The translations under genes and the position numbers were made by a program. A model generated the notes under the pieces. That model saw only the letters and a list, made by a program, of their open reading frames with translations. It did no database searches and was not told where the DNA came from. From UBA2336 sp965227265 (GTDB taxonomy: Bacteria; Bacteroidota; Bacteroidia; Cytophagales; Cyclobacteriaceae): DNA of 64,000 bases. The first letter of the stretch is position 1. The number at the start of each line of letters is the position of its first letter. Below, piece after piece: positions 33,686-43,058 of the stretch. Where the stretch lies: assembly GCA_965227265.1 (NCBI GenBank), contig OZ245738.1:558001-622000 (forward strand), in the 5' to 3' direction.

Positions 33686-36600
33686 TTATTTAATGTTTGA
33701 ACAGGTGTTTTCTTTCGGCATTGTTTTCAAATCACCAACGTGCGTAGTCCATTCTTCATCGGTCATATTACGTTTGATATATCCGGAACAAAGAATGTTT
33801 GACATAGTGGTAATTTTTGTTGGGTATGCCCAGATACTTTCCTCATTCGCGATACCCATCTCATCAGCCGTTGCACTGCGCTTGATAACCTGACGTGAGC
33901 TTTGTAAGCCAACCATAAGCTGTTCATCATTCGGGGTGAAGGCAATTGTCCACACCCAGTCACCATGACCTTTCAATTGAATGGGTTGAACATTAAGCTT
34001 ATTTAAATTCCACAACCGAACACTCTTATCTTTACTTGCTGAAGCAAAGAAACTTGCTGAATGGTTGTATTTGATTTGCTCAATCGGTCCTTCGTGACCG
34101 GGAAGAGTCTTAACAACGGAATTGCTTAGCGAACTCACGATTCTTAGTAAACCATCTGTATCACCGGTAATTAATTGTTCGGCTTTTGGATGCCAGCTTA
34201 CTGCTGTCAAATGTGTATTCGCGCGCGTTCTCAGGTTAATTTCTGTAACCTTATAATTATTAGTAAGATCCCAGATATATAGAATACCATTTTCCCCTGC
34301 ACCTGCCAGCTTCTTACCATCCCAGCTCAGATCAATCGAATTGATTTTAACCGGTGGCTTGATAACTTCTTTTGCTGTATTGAGATCTGAATATTTGATA
34401 CTTCTGCCAGCGTTATCCCGAACATAAACACCTTTTCCATCCGGTGTAAAGTGAACGTTCTCAACTGAATTAGTAAAGCCGTAAACTTTTTTAGGCGCAG
34501 ACATATTCTTAAGATCATACACGTTGATGAAATTATTTTGCTCATCCGGTGTATATAAGCCTGCTGCAACTAATGTAGTTTCTGACGGGTCTACATCCAT
34601 AGAGTAAACCTGGTAGTTTGGATTGCCCACTTTATCGACAAGCACTTCTGCAGGCCATTGCCCATCATTATGCTTCCATTTAATGATTTTACCATCGCTG
34701 CCTCCGGAATAGATGTTATCATCTTTAGCCAACGTAATTAACGCGCGAGCTGCACCTAATTCGTGACCAATAAGACTTTTCGTTAAGCCGTGGTCGCGTG
34801 TGCGGAGTGCTGTCAGTAAACCATTGTAGATATCGTCATCGTATTCTTCACCTTTATATTCGGTGTTGAAAAGATAAGCTTGCTGGGCGAGAAGCGATTG
34901 TAAATCAGGTTCGCTGCTAAGCTCTTTAGATTTAAGGGCCATAGCTTTTGCCTGAGAAAGGTAGCTTCTGCGGGTAGCATCTGCACGGGCAATGTTCGCC
35001 CGGTTAGCATTTTCCTTTGCTAATTTCTCCTGTTCAAGAGCTGCTCTTTCGTTCTTTTCAGCAAAACCTTTTTGCCGTTGAGCTTCCGCCTCCTGTTCTA
35101 TTGCCCGTTGCTCATTTTGTTGCGCTATAACTTTCTGGGCTTCAGCATCTTTTCGGGCAGCTTCTGCCGCCACCCGTAGAATATCAGCCTGTCTTTTTTG
35201 TTCTAAGGCAATTTTCGTTTGCTCAGTTGCAATCTTTTCAGATGCAAGCGCTCTAGTCTCGTTTGCTTCGGCTGCCTTACGTTGATCATCGGCTTCCAGC
35301 TTTTGAACAAAGGCAAAAATCAGGAACATGATAGAGATAACAGTTGCTGTTGCAAGTACAAGCGCAGTTCTTCTTGCGCGTTGTAACTTACGTTTCTGTT
35401 CCAGCTCTTTAATACGCTGCTCGGTCTCGAATTCTTTTTTCGAGTATTCAAGAAATACGAGTGTACGCTCAAATGCTGGATGATAGCGCTGACCCCAAAC
35501 CAATGTTGGCTTGTGTTTTGACTGCCAGTTAAGTGCAAGTTGTAAATCCGGTGGTCTCCAAAGGCCGGCTTTGCCTACCTGGTACATACTTGCTGCTTCG
35601 GCTAATCGGATATACATCTGCACAGCTTCCGCTTCATCGTCAACCCAGTTTTTCAACCGGACCCAGATACGCATCAAGCTTTCGTGCGAGATATCAACCA
35701 TCGATTTCGATGACATTGGTGTTCCGAAAGCAGGTGTTAATAATGAACGGCCTGGCTCACGGAATTTTTCAATAACATCGATAACTTCTTCTTCCGAGCA
35801 ATCGGCAATCGCAGCGATTTCATTCAACCGTGTTGGACGTCTGATACCAAAGTTCTCACCTCGTTTTTCGGTGATTGCTTTAAATAGAATTTCACAGATT
35901 CGCTTTTGATCATCGGTAAGCTCATCGAATGCTTCGTTCGCGTGCATCGACAAAGCTTCGGCCATTGTACCAATTGCCTCGTAGTGCTTGAGATCAACTT
36001 GCTCTTCTTCATAATCACGATAAAGCGACCAGTAACTCCAGGTACGCATCAACGCGTGCTGAAGAATCGGAAGCTGATCCGGGTTATCACCCAAGTCATT
36101 TAATAATTGCTGAACAAGGCGGGGTGTGATTTTCGCACCGCCTACGGCTACTGGCCCTTCAATTGCTCTGCGTTTTTGTTCGCGGGTTAATTGCGGAATC
36201 AGGTAGTGACTATCGTTGATCTTTCTTGTTAATTCAGGAAACTGTGCGCAATCACCGATAAAATCGGAACGCATGGTGATTGCTACATAAATCGGAGAGT
36301 CCGGATAATTAATGGCTTCGATCAACAGGTTAACGAAGGCCAATGTTTCGTTAACAGAGTTAGGATCGGTGCTGTCTTTGAAGCGGAACAATTCTTCAAA
36401 CTGATCGACCAGTATCAAATAGTTTACATCGCCTGATCTTCTGGATTGCTCAACCGCTTCAACAAGTCCGAGGGAGCTGCTTCGCAGAAGTGTTGAGAAA
36501 ATCGTGCGCTTGATTTTCTTTTCTTCCGGATCGGCATCCAAGTATTCCTTGTTGTTTTTCAGCAGCGATTCTGCGAGGTTATCAATCGGGCCTGCACCGG

Positions 36601-36868
36601 GCCGTGTCACCACAACCTCCCAGTTAGGGCTGGCATCGGTTAAGAAACCACCGTACAGGATTGGAAGTACTCCGCAATAGATAAACGAAGACTTACCGCT
36701 ACCGCTGGGTCCGATAACACCCACGAACCGGCTTTTCGAAAGCTTGAGGAGAACCTCATCACTTTGTCCTTCGCGACCAAAGAACAAATGACTTTCTTCA
36801 ATTTTGAATGGACGTAACCCGGGGAAGGGGTTTAAGGTTGATACCTTTTCGTCAACTTGTTGTGCCAT
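33686..36868 (-). CDS. membrane-anchored nSTAND ATPase with coiled coil and WD40 propeller
   Basis: A 1060-residue protein. Residues ~10-480 form a STAND-type NTPase (nSTAND1-like): FPGLRPFKIEESHLFFGRE, P-loop GPSGSGKS (53-60), Walker B LILVDQFEEL (151-160) and a winged-helix/sensor region. A Lys/Arg-rich stretch precedes one membrane helix at ~500-522. A long Ala/Glu/Gln coiled coil spans ~525-650, and a WD40 propeller ~690-1040 with motifs such as VRLWNL and SGGSDGKIIKW. By the positive-inside rule the ATPase faces the cytosol and the propeller the periplasm. STAND proteins are signal-triggered switches. Neighbours are TIR-like (4 bp upstream) and barrel (9 bp downstream) genes. Confidence 0.88.
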   Translation of the reverse strand: MAQQVDEKVSTLNPFPGLRPFKIEESHLFFGREGQSDEVLLKLSKSRFVGVIGPSGSGKSSFIYCGVLPILYGGFLTDASPNWEVVVTRPGAGPIDNLAESLLKNNKEYLDADPEEKKIKRTIFSTLLRSSSLGLVEAVEQSRRSGDVNYLILVDQFEELFRFKDSTDPNSVNETLAFVNLLIEAINYPDSPIYVAITMRSDFIGDCAQFPELTRKINDSHYLIPQLTREQKRRAIEGPVAVGGAKITPRLVQQLLNDLGDNPDQLPILQHALMRTWSYWSLYRDYEEEQVDLKHYEAIGTMAEALSMHANEAFDELTDDQKRICEILFKAITEKRGENFGIRRPTRLNEIAAIADCSEEEVIDVIEKFREPGRSLLTPAFGTPMSSKSMVDISHESLMRIWVRLKNWVDDEAEAVQMYIRLAEAASMYQVGKAGLWRPPDLQLALNWQSKHKPTLVWGQRYHPAFERTLVFLEYSKKEFETEQRIKELEQKRKLQRARRTALVLATATVISIMFLIFAFVQKLEADDQRKAAEANETRALASEKIATEQTKIALEQKRQADILRVAAEAARKDAEAQKVIAQQNEQRAIEQEAEAQRQKGFAEKNERAALEQEKLAKENANRANIARADATRRSYLSQAKAMALKSKELSSEPDLQSLLAQQAYLFNTEYKGEEYDDDIYNGLLTALRTRDHGLTKSLIGHELGAARALITLAKDDNIYSGGSDGKIIKWKHNDGQWPAEVLVDKVGNPNYQVYSMDVDPSETTLVAAGLYTPDEQNNFINVYDLKNMSAPKKVYGFTNSVENVHFTPDGKGVYVRDNAGRSIKYSDLNTAKEVIKPPVKINSIDLSWDGKKLAGAGENGILYIWDLTNNYKVTEINLRTRANTHLTAVSWHPKAEQLITGDTDGLLRIVSSLSNSVVKTLPGHEGPIEQIKYNHSASFFASASKDKSVRLWNLNKLNVQPIQLKGHGDWVWTIAFTPNDEQLMVGLQSSRQVIKRSATADEMGIANEESIWAYPTKITTMSNILCSGYIKRNMTDEEWTTHVGDLKTMPKENTCSNIK

Positions 36869-36872
36869 AATG

Positions 36873-38315
36873 TTAAGCGTTAAATTCTGCTAATAATGAT
36901 GTTATAGATTTTTCTGAATCTCTCAGATCACTCTCCACAATTCGAACATTCTGATTTTTAAAGGCTTCCAGGTTAACTGCTGAACCAGGTGCGGTGAAAA
37001 CTGCTTTGCCTTTGATCGGTTTCTTACGCCCGAAACCGGGAGCTTTCAATAAGTCCAGCACTTTCATACGAACCCACTGATCGTTTACTTTTCCTTTGTA
37101 AATAATGGCTGCATCAAAATTTCTTAAATTATCAATATGCTTTTGACGTAAGTCAAGCAGTTCGCCTTCAAAATCAGGAACGAGAACTTTGTAACCTGAT
37201 TTTTGAATTGCATCGATCAACGGTTTTACATCGTTGTGGTCAATGCGATCATGCACGAGATAAATCGATTTTCCACCTGTTTCGTCAAGTGCTTTTTTCT
37301 CATGCGTATCAAGAAGCTCTTCACGGACAATGTTTTTGAAATCTTCCAACGGTGTTTGAAGAATCTCCGCGCCTTCCTGGGCATCGGTATCACGTTTAAT
37401 GTTGTCGATAAATGCTTTCTGACGTTCACTCGCGTTGTTCAGCGTAGGGGAGATCCAGATCAACCGTGAGAACTGATCTTTACCAACCTTCTGACTTTTT
37501 TCTGCTGCAAATTTATTTTGCAAATCAACGATTGAACGATCCGCGCCTTCCGGAATTTCTCCATACGCACTTCCAATCAGGTGAATGGAAAGACTTGCAT
37601 CTTCTATATCCCTGCGAACGATCTTTTCAAGGTCACTGGCAAAGCCTGGAAGCGTTTGATTTGGCAATACAATGTATCCGTGACGCTGAAGCTCGCGCTT
37701 GATGATGTTACGCTGTACGGAAAGATCGTGTCCGGTTTCTGCGAGGTAGATGGTTTTGCGTTTGTAGATGTTTTTAACTTCTGTTTTAGCAGCGCCATCT
37801 TTCAATTGAACGAGGGTATCGAAAATATCATACGCTAAGTCAACCATCTTCATCCAGTATTGACGTTCCGCTTCGTTGCTGAAATAATCGGTGTACTCAC
37901 GCACTTCACCTGATTCCGTATCGAGCTGATACATTTCATATCCAATCAGCTCGCGCAAGCGCGGAGGCTGTTCCATCAGTGAAAGTGGAGATTTAAAAAC
38001 CTTGAACACCCGGTTACGGCTTCTGCCTGAAGCTTCAATGGTTTTGTAGAATGTTTCGAGATTATCCAGGCACTGACCAGACTTAATAAAATCCTGTGAC
38101 AGGATGCTTACTGTTACAGCAGCATTGTCAAGCTTGGGTGAAGCCATGCTATCAAACTCACTCTTCAGCAAGATTTTTGGTTTCTCGCCAAGAACTTGCG
38201 TAAGCATAAGCTCGAGGAATTTTTTAAACTGTGTTACCCAACCGGCTTGTCCGCCCTGACTTTTTTCATTGTCGCGGTCAGCAAATAACACAAGTACATC
38301 TACTTCAAAATTCAT
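36873..38315 (-). CDS. protein with three TIR/flavodoxin-like modules
   Basis: A 480-residue soluble protein with no signal peptide. Three alpha/beta modules can be seen: residues ~1-150 (VDVLVLFADRD, VSILSQDFIKSGQCLDNLE), ~165-330 (KTIYLAETGHDLSVQRNIIK, LSIHLIGSAYGEIPEGADRS) and ~355-480 (KSIYLVHDRIDHNDVKPLID, FDAAIIYKG). Each opens with a beta-strand plus D/E loop as in TIR domains. In the first module the position of the NADase Glu (WCxxE in TIRs) is Asn in QCLDNLE, so enzymatic activity there is doubtful. The gene starts 11 bp after the transporter gene and ends 4 bp before the STAND ATPase. It may act as adaptor or effector for it; that is inference. Confidence 0.75.
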   Translation of the reverse strand: MNFEVDVLVLFADRDNEKSQGGQAGWVTQFKKFLELMLTQVLGEKPKILLKSEFDSMASPKLDNAAVTVSILSQDFIKSGQCLDNLETFYKTIEASGRSRNRVFKVFKSPLSLMEQPPRLRELIGYEMYQLDTESGEVREYTDYFSNEAERQYWMKMVDLAYDIFDTLVQLKDGAAKTEVKNIYKRKTIYLAETGHDLSVQRNIIKRELQRHGYIVLPNQTLPGFASDLEKIVRRDIEDASLSIHLIGSAYGEIPEGADRSIVDLQNKFAAEKSQKVGKDQFSRLIWISPTLNNASERQKAFIDNIKRDTDAQEGAEILQTPLEDFKNIVREELLDTHEKKALDETGGKSIYLVHDRIDHNDVKPLIDAIQKSGYKVLVPDFEGELLDLRQKHIDNLRNFDAAIIYKGKVNDQWVRMKVLDLLKAPGFGRKKPIKGKAVFTAPGSAVNLEAFKNQNVRIVESDLRDSEKSITSLLAEFNA

Positions 38316-38326
38316 TCGTTCTAGGG

Positions 38327-41300
38327 TTAAAGTTCAGGGTTCAACACGCTTGTTTTAACCTGCGTGTTGTTAATATTTCTAATAATTCCTTCTACCAGTT
38401 CGTGATGGTTAGCCATTACGAAATAGAAGTCGGCAAGATTAATTTTAAATACGATCGAGCGTTCAGTGGCTTCAATGCCTTTGGCGGTAGTAACTTGTCC
38501 GTTCTGGAAGATGTCACCATAAACACTACCTGCTTTCAAGGTTCGAATAACAGTGTCTTCATCTTTTAACTTAACTTCTCCAAGTGCTACTATAATGATA
38601 GGCATTCCTTGTTCTTTCGCATCGAAGGTTACTTTCTGACCTGCGTTAAGGTCAATTGGAGAGATCTTGTCGAAAAGATCCGCTAACAAAACACCGTTGA
38701 TATTCTTAAATTCAGGAAGTTGTTTCAGAAACAACACCATTTCAATGCCAAGGAAAAATCCGTCATCCAAACCGTCAATCATTTGGTTGTTTTCGATGGA
38801 TGAATCAAGGAATTTCTTATCACGCAACGGCAAACGTTCGGAGATTACTTTGTAAACGTTCTTATCTTTATTAAAGATTACCCACGCAGCAGTTTCCTGC
38901 AACATCTTATCCTGGTTAAACATTTGTGCAATCAATCCGCGGCTAACGCGGAAATCTTTCAGGTATGCAGAAACATACACCGCACAAACTTTTGTCCAGC
39001 GATTGTTCATGTTAAAATCACGGTTCAGGATATAGTTGATTACCTGAATCGGGTTATAGCTTTCGCGTGGAAAATAAATCTGAAGTTGTTCAAGCTTTTG
39101 TTCCACTGGAATATCATCGAACAACGGGAAAAGTTTCGGCTTAAGATCTTTCTCCACGAATAAATCCATCAGCTCAAGTGCATAGGCTATACCATTCGGA
39201 TCTCCGGATTCAATGTTCTCACGAACAAGTTGTACTGCTTCAGGATCGTACAGGATTGAAAGCAACATGGTAACGTGATCGAAGTTTGAACGAATCTCTT
39301 CCCGAATTGCATCGCGAAGCAAGGCATATTCTGGTTCGTCCGGTAATTCGTTTAATGCAGCAAGATTCCAGATTGTTTTGCCAAGCTCGGTTTCCAGAAG
39401 ATCCGTTACTTCTTGCGCCTGGCGACCACTGGCTCTATAATTAATGTATCGAAGGGAGTATAAAATTTGTTTTACAATTCGCTTATCAGGGTAGTCGGCT
39501 TTCTTCCAAAGCAATGCGAGTGCTTCATCGCCACCAATGCGACCCATGATCTGCACAATGCGTAACATAACAAGATCAGTCTGTCCTGATTTATGGAAAG
39601 AAGTTTCCAGCACAGGCAAGGCAGCCGATCCGGCTTCAATCAGCGCAGCGGCTGCATCATGTCCATAGGATGGAGAGGAGAGTAATTCTACCAGAACTGA
39701 CCAAGTCTCAGGGCGTTTTACTTTACGCGCGGTGATCAATGCTTCGTGACGAACCTGTACGCTTGCGTCACGCAATAATTCAAGTAGAATAAAAATTGTA
39801 CGCTGACTTATAAGTTTACGAAGCAGCTTTGCAGCAAGGATACGATCGGCAGGCTTTACCGATTTGCTAAGCTTCATCAGCTTATCGGGCGAGATTGAAA
39901 GCAGGTCACTGTCTTCAGCTTCACCTTGAGCGGTTTTCGCCAGATTTCTGATTTCGGGATTTTTTACTGTCTCTTTATCAATACCCAGTTCCTGGATCTT
40001 TTCAACCGCAAATGATTTAACTTTTGGATATTCGCTGTCGGTTAAGCGCATCACTGCATTTTCAAAAAGCGTGGGCTCGAGTTTCTCCATCAACTTGAGG
40101 CCATAGATTACTTTATCTTCGACTGAGCTATTGATTTCTTTTTCAAGCACTTTATCTACTGTGTACTCGCGGTCGATTTTATGGTCAACCTTAGCTTTAT
40201 TTTTAATGAGGGTTGTTTGAAGTGTTTCGCGGTAAATAGCGTAGAGCTTACTAGCTACAAAGTACCATCCCAACATAAGTGGAATAGCGAAAACCGTCAT
40301 GTAGATTAAATCTACGAGGTTGAATTTCTGAATCATCAGGATCAATCCACCGGCTATGAGCGTTGCTAAACCTGTTATAACACCTTCCAGCTTAGTTTGA
40401 ACGTCAAGCTTGATATTGGTTTCAATAGGAAGGAGGTACAGCTTAAAAGAAGGTTCGTCCAAGGATTCTTTAACTGAGAGTACAAACAACTTGCTCATGG
40501 CGATCATAATAAAGAATATGATGAACGATGAGCTTTCTGTCGTATACCCGAAAGAGAGTCCGATGACCAAGGCAACAACGGTAAACAATCCGATCAGGAT
40601 CGGGTTAACCAGTACCGAAGTTTTAAGGCCATAATCGGCAATAACTTTATCGGCAGCAAAGGTTTGAAACAGGAAGCTGAAAATCACAACCGTTGCTTCA
40701 AAGTACGAAAGGAAAGAAGGGAGTGCATCAGGACCTTTATCGCTAAAAAACTGCACCGATGCATTCAAAAAGGAATAATCAACGAAGGTCAGCGCCACCA
40801 TCGAAGCGATGATAAACAACGACAAAAAGAGTACATACTTGTTGCCAAAGAACGAGCCTACCGTAAGCTTTTGATTAAGCTCTTTTTCTTTCTTTAGCGA
40901 CCAGCTTTCATCTGCAAAGCGGTTGGAGAGTACTATAAAAAGGATCGTGAAAATAATAATCCCTACAAGACTGATGGTAAACAAGTTTTCAATGTCAAAT
41001 CCTTTGATTTTAAGAACAAGCGGGATCGTGAAAAAGGAGATCAATGAAGCAAGCAAGGCTCCTTGGTCAACACTTCCTAAAAGGCGCTTTGACTGCTTAA
41101 CGTTAAATAAGCGGTTAAATGTGCCCCAGAAAACCAATAAAATAACAAGGGTAAAGGGGGCTATTTGAGCATAGGCGAAGAAGCGAAGACTTCTTTCATC
41201 CAGATCAAAGTATGTGTGACCAAATTCAATAAAAGCTGCAATCAGAGTGATAGTTGAAAGACTTAGAATAGCCAGGATTCTAAATGGTATTCTCCTTTGA

Positions 41301-41527
41301 AGAAAGTTATATGCAAGGGTAGCAAACAAGCCAAAGATTCCGGATAGCACGAATGCCTCAGGCAGTTTTTGACTACCATCCGGGAGACCAAGGAATTGGG
41401 TTTGGGCGGCTACGCTAAAAGTCGCCAGAAAAGCTCCCATGAAGAAGCTCATAATTAGCAATAACCCCACACGACCTGTCTCGCCTTCCTGGATGGAGAA
41501 GACTCGTTTTAGTAGACTGTCCTTCAT
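38327..41527 (-). CDS. ADP/ATP-translocase-like transporter with HEAT repeats and cNMP-binding domain
   Basis: A 1066-residue inner-membrane protein. Residues ~15-440 form a 12-helix MFS-like domain resembling the NTP/NDP exchange (Tlc) family. Residues ~470-880 are helical HEAT-like repeats (ADRILAAKLLRKLISQ, ASVQVRHEALITARKV, DAAAALIEAGSAALPVL). Residues ~940-1050 form a cyclic-nucleotide-binding fold (PIIIVALGEVKLKDEDTVIR, LKAGSVYGDIFQNG). I chose ATG 41527 (MKDSLLKRVFS); a TTG four codons upstream is the alternative. It is the first gene of a compact minus-strand train. The HEAT and cNMP parts make it likely that a cytosolic signal gates transport; that is inference. Confidence 0.85.
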   Translation of the reverse strand: MKDSLLKRVFSIQEGETGRVGLLLIMSFFMGAFLATFSVAAQTQFLGLPDGSQKLPEAFVLSGIFGLFATLAYNFLQRRIPFRILAILSLSTITLIAAFIEFGHTYFDLDERSLRFFAYAQIAPFTLVILLVFWGTFNRLFNVKQSKRLLGSVDQGALLASLISFFTIPLVLKIKGFDIENLFTISLVGIIIFTILFIVLSNRFADESWSLKKEKELNQKLTVGSFFGNKYVLFLSLFIIASMVALTFVDYSFLNASVQFFSDKGPDALPSFLSYFEATVVIFSFLFQTFAADKVIADYGLKTSVLVNPILIGLFTVVALVIGLSFGYTTESSSFIIFFIMIAMSKLFVLSVKESLDEPSFKLYLLPIETNIKLDVQTKLEGVITGLATLIAGGLILMIQKFNLVDLIYMTVFAIPLMLGWYFVASKLYAIYRETLQTTLIKNKAKVDHKIDREYTVDKVLEKEINSSVEDKVIYGLKLMEKLEPTLFENAVMRLTDSEYPKVKSFAVEKIQELGIDKETVKNPEIRNLAKTAQGEAEDSDLLSISPDKLMKLSKSVKPADRILAAKLLRKLISQRTIFILLELLRDASVQVRHEALITARKVKRPETWSVLVELLSSPSYGHDAAAALIEAGSAALPVLETSFHKSGQTDLVMLRIVQIMGRIGGDEALALLWKKADYPDKRIVKQILYSLRYINYRASGRQAQEVTDLLETELGKTIWNLAALNELPDEPEYALLRDAIREEIRSNFDHVTMLLSILYDPEAVQLVRENIESGDPNGIAYALELMDLFVEKDLKPKLFPLFDDIPVEQKLEQLQIYFPRESYNPIQVINYILNRDFNMNNRWTKVCAVYVSAYLKDFRVSRGLIAQMFNQDKMLQETAAWVIFNKDKNVYKVISERLPLRDKKFLDSSIENNQMIDGLDDGFFLGIEMVLFLKQLPEFKNINGVLLADLFDKISPIDLNAGQKVTFDAKEQGMPIIIVALGEVKLKDEDTVIRTLKAGSVYGDIFQNGQVTTAKGIEATERSIVFKINLADFYFVMANHHELVEGIIRNINNTQVKTSVLNPEL

Positions 41528-41669
41528 AGATTTCGGCAAATGAACTTAAAAATCGATATAAATAAGAATATTTCCTACAGGCTGCAAAAAATTCACAATT
41601 AGTTGTTTTAAGCCTATTTAATTAAAGTTTTACTTTAACATTATGGGAGTAAGATTCTAAGGGATTTAA

Positions 41670-41700
41670 AATTGTTGCGGTGCGGAAACCGCAACTCGTT
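41670..41700 (-). terminator. hairpin after queA
   Basis: GTTGCGGT (41674-41681) and ACCGCAAC (41688-41695) pair around a 6-nt loop. On the minus strand the sequence after it is AATTTTAAAT, a weak T-tract, 90 bp beyond the queA stop. On the plus strand TCGTTTTT follows. Confidence 0.5.
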
Positions 41701-41791
41701 TTTCAACGGAGACAACTATTTAATTGAATTCTAATTTGGGAAGATTTGGTGAATAGAATTGACAACATTTTGAGACGATTCTACCTGAGAA

Positions 41792-42988
41792 TTAGCCCCG
41801 TCCGGGAAGTAATAATGAGCTATCTCCATAACTCAAAAAGCGGTACCCTTGTAAGAGAGCCTGGCTGTAAACTTCTTTCCAGTCCTTGCCAATAAAAGCG
41901 GCCACCAGAAGCATCAGCGTTGAGCCGGGCTGGTGAAAATTTGTAATCAACCCTTGGCAAATCTTGAACGTGTAGCCGGGGTAGATAAATATTGATGTGG
42001 TGCCCGATAACGTATCGATTTTTCTCAAATCAAGGTATGCTCTAACCGCTCCGAGCGCTTCGCTTGCAGGTAACAAGTCAGGTAAGGTGTAGGGATCGTG
42101 TTGAGTAATGGTAAAACCGGCTTCCGGATTTTTTAAAAGCTGAACGCCAAACCAATATAAACTTTCCAGGCTGCGCATGGAAGTTGTACCAACTGCAATA
42201 ATTTTCCCTTGGCTATTTATCAGATTGTCAATGGTTTGCCTGCTTATTGTCACTTGTTCGTAATGCATGGCATGGTGAAGGGCATTTTCGACTTTCACTG
42301 GCTGAAAAGTTCCTGCACTTACATGAAGCGTAACAAAGTCGTGCTCAATTCCTTTTTGCTTGAGTGCTTTGAAGACTTCATCTGTAAAGTGAAGCCCGGC
42401 TGTTGGTGCGGCAACTGCTCCTTCATGATGAGAATAAATGGTTTGATAACGGGTTAGATCTGCTTTTTCTGCAGATCGTTTAATGTATGGAGGTAAGGGG
42501 GTCGTTCCTGCTGCTGTTATGATTTCCGAAAAAGTTCTATCGCCTGCCCAGGTAAATTCTACAGTGCTTTCAGATCGACTTGTTAATGAGGCTGTTAGAA
42601 TTGCATCCTCAATTTTTTTGGATAGAATTTGACCTTCCTTCCAACGCTTGACATTACCAATTGTGCATTGCCAACGGCAGGTATTTTTGGCCAGCATAGC
42701 TTTCGCAAGAAGTCTTTCAGGGGCAACTGGATTCAATAAAAAGATTTCTATTTCAGCGCCTGAATCCTTTTGAAAATGCAGCCGGGCCGGGATAACTTTT
42801 GTGTCGTTAAAAACAAGCAGGGATTTTTCAGGAGTGAAATCGGCCAGGTTCTTAAATATGCTGTGCTCGATTTTACCGTGTTTGTACACGAGTATTTTAG
42901 ATTCATCCCGTTTGGCAAGCGGCTGAAAAGCAATCCTGTCTTCGGGCAAATGATAGGTATACTCCTGAATATCAATGAATTCCTGCAT
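41792..42988 (-). CDS. queA: S-adenosylmethionine:tRNA ribosyltransferase-isomerase
   Basis: Transfers and rearranges the ribosyl part of SAM onto preQ1 in tRNA anticodon loops, giving epoxyqueuosine. It has 398 residues. Family motifs seen are LPEDRIAFQPLAKRDESKIL, SLLVFNDTKVIPARLHF, PLPPYIKR, AAPTAGLHFT, LHVSAGTFQPVK and ITNFHQPGSTLMLLVAAF. The protein is ~45 residues longer than E. coli QueA, partly from a longer C-terminal region with inserts around EAGFTITQHDPY. It is divergent from menC across a 70-bp gap. Confidence 0.95.
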   Translation of the reverse strand: MQEFIDIQEYTYHLPEDRIAFQPLAKRDESKILVYKHGKIEHSIFKNLADFTPEKSLLVFNDTKVIPARLHFQKDSGAEIEIFLLNPVAPERLLAKAMLAKNTCRWQCTIGNVKRWKEGQILSKKIEDAILTASLTSRSESTVEFTWAGDRTFSEIITAAGTTPLPPYIKRSAEKADLTRYQTIYSHHEGAVAAPTAGLHFTDEVFKALKQKGIEHDFVTLHVSAGTFQPVKVENALHHAMHYEQVTISRQTIDNLINSQGKIIAVGTTSMRSLESLYWFGVQLLKNPEAGFTITQHDPYTLPDLLPASEALGAVRAYLDLRKIDTLSGTTSIFIYPGYTFKICQGLITNFHQPGSTLMLLVAAFIGKDWKEVYSQALLQGYRFLSYGDSSLLLPGRG

Positions 42989-43007
42989 GACTTTCTGAAA
43001 GGCTCCG

Positions 43008-43015
43008 CAAAGTTA
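43008..43015 (-). promoter_or_regulatory. candidate -7 box for queA
   Basis: The minus strand reads TAACTTTG, matching TAnnTTTG, 19 nt before the queA ATG. No clear -33 TTG at the usual distance. Confidence 0.35.
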
Positions 43016-43058
43016 ACCCCGAAAATTATTTATTTAATTTAGAGCCAATATCCATCGC

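Noticed and set aside
24453..41527. Assignment of the STAND/TIR-like train to a named antiphage system
   Set aside because: The domain types fit conflict systems, but I know no named system with this gene set, and no other defence genes are nearby.
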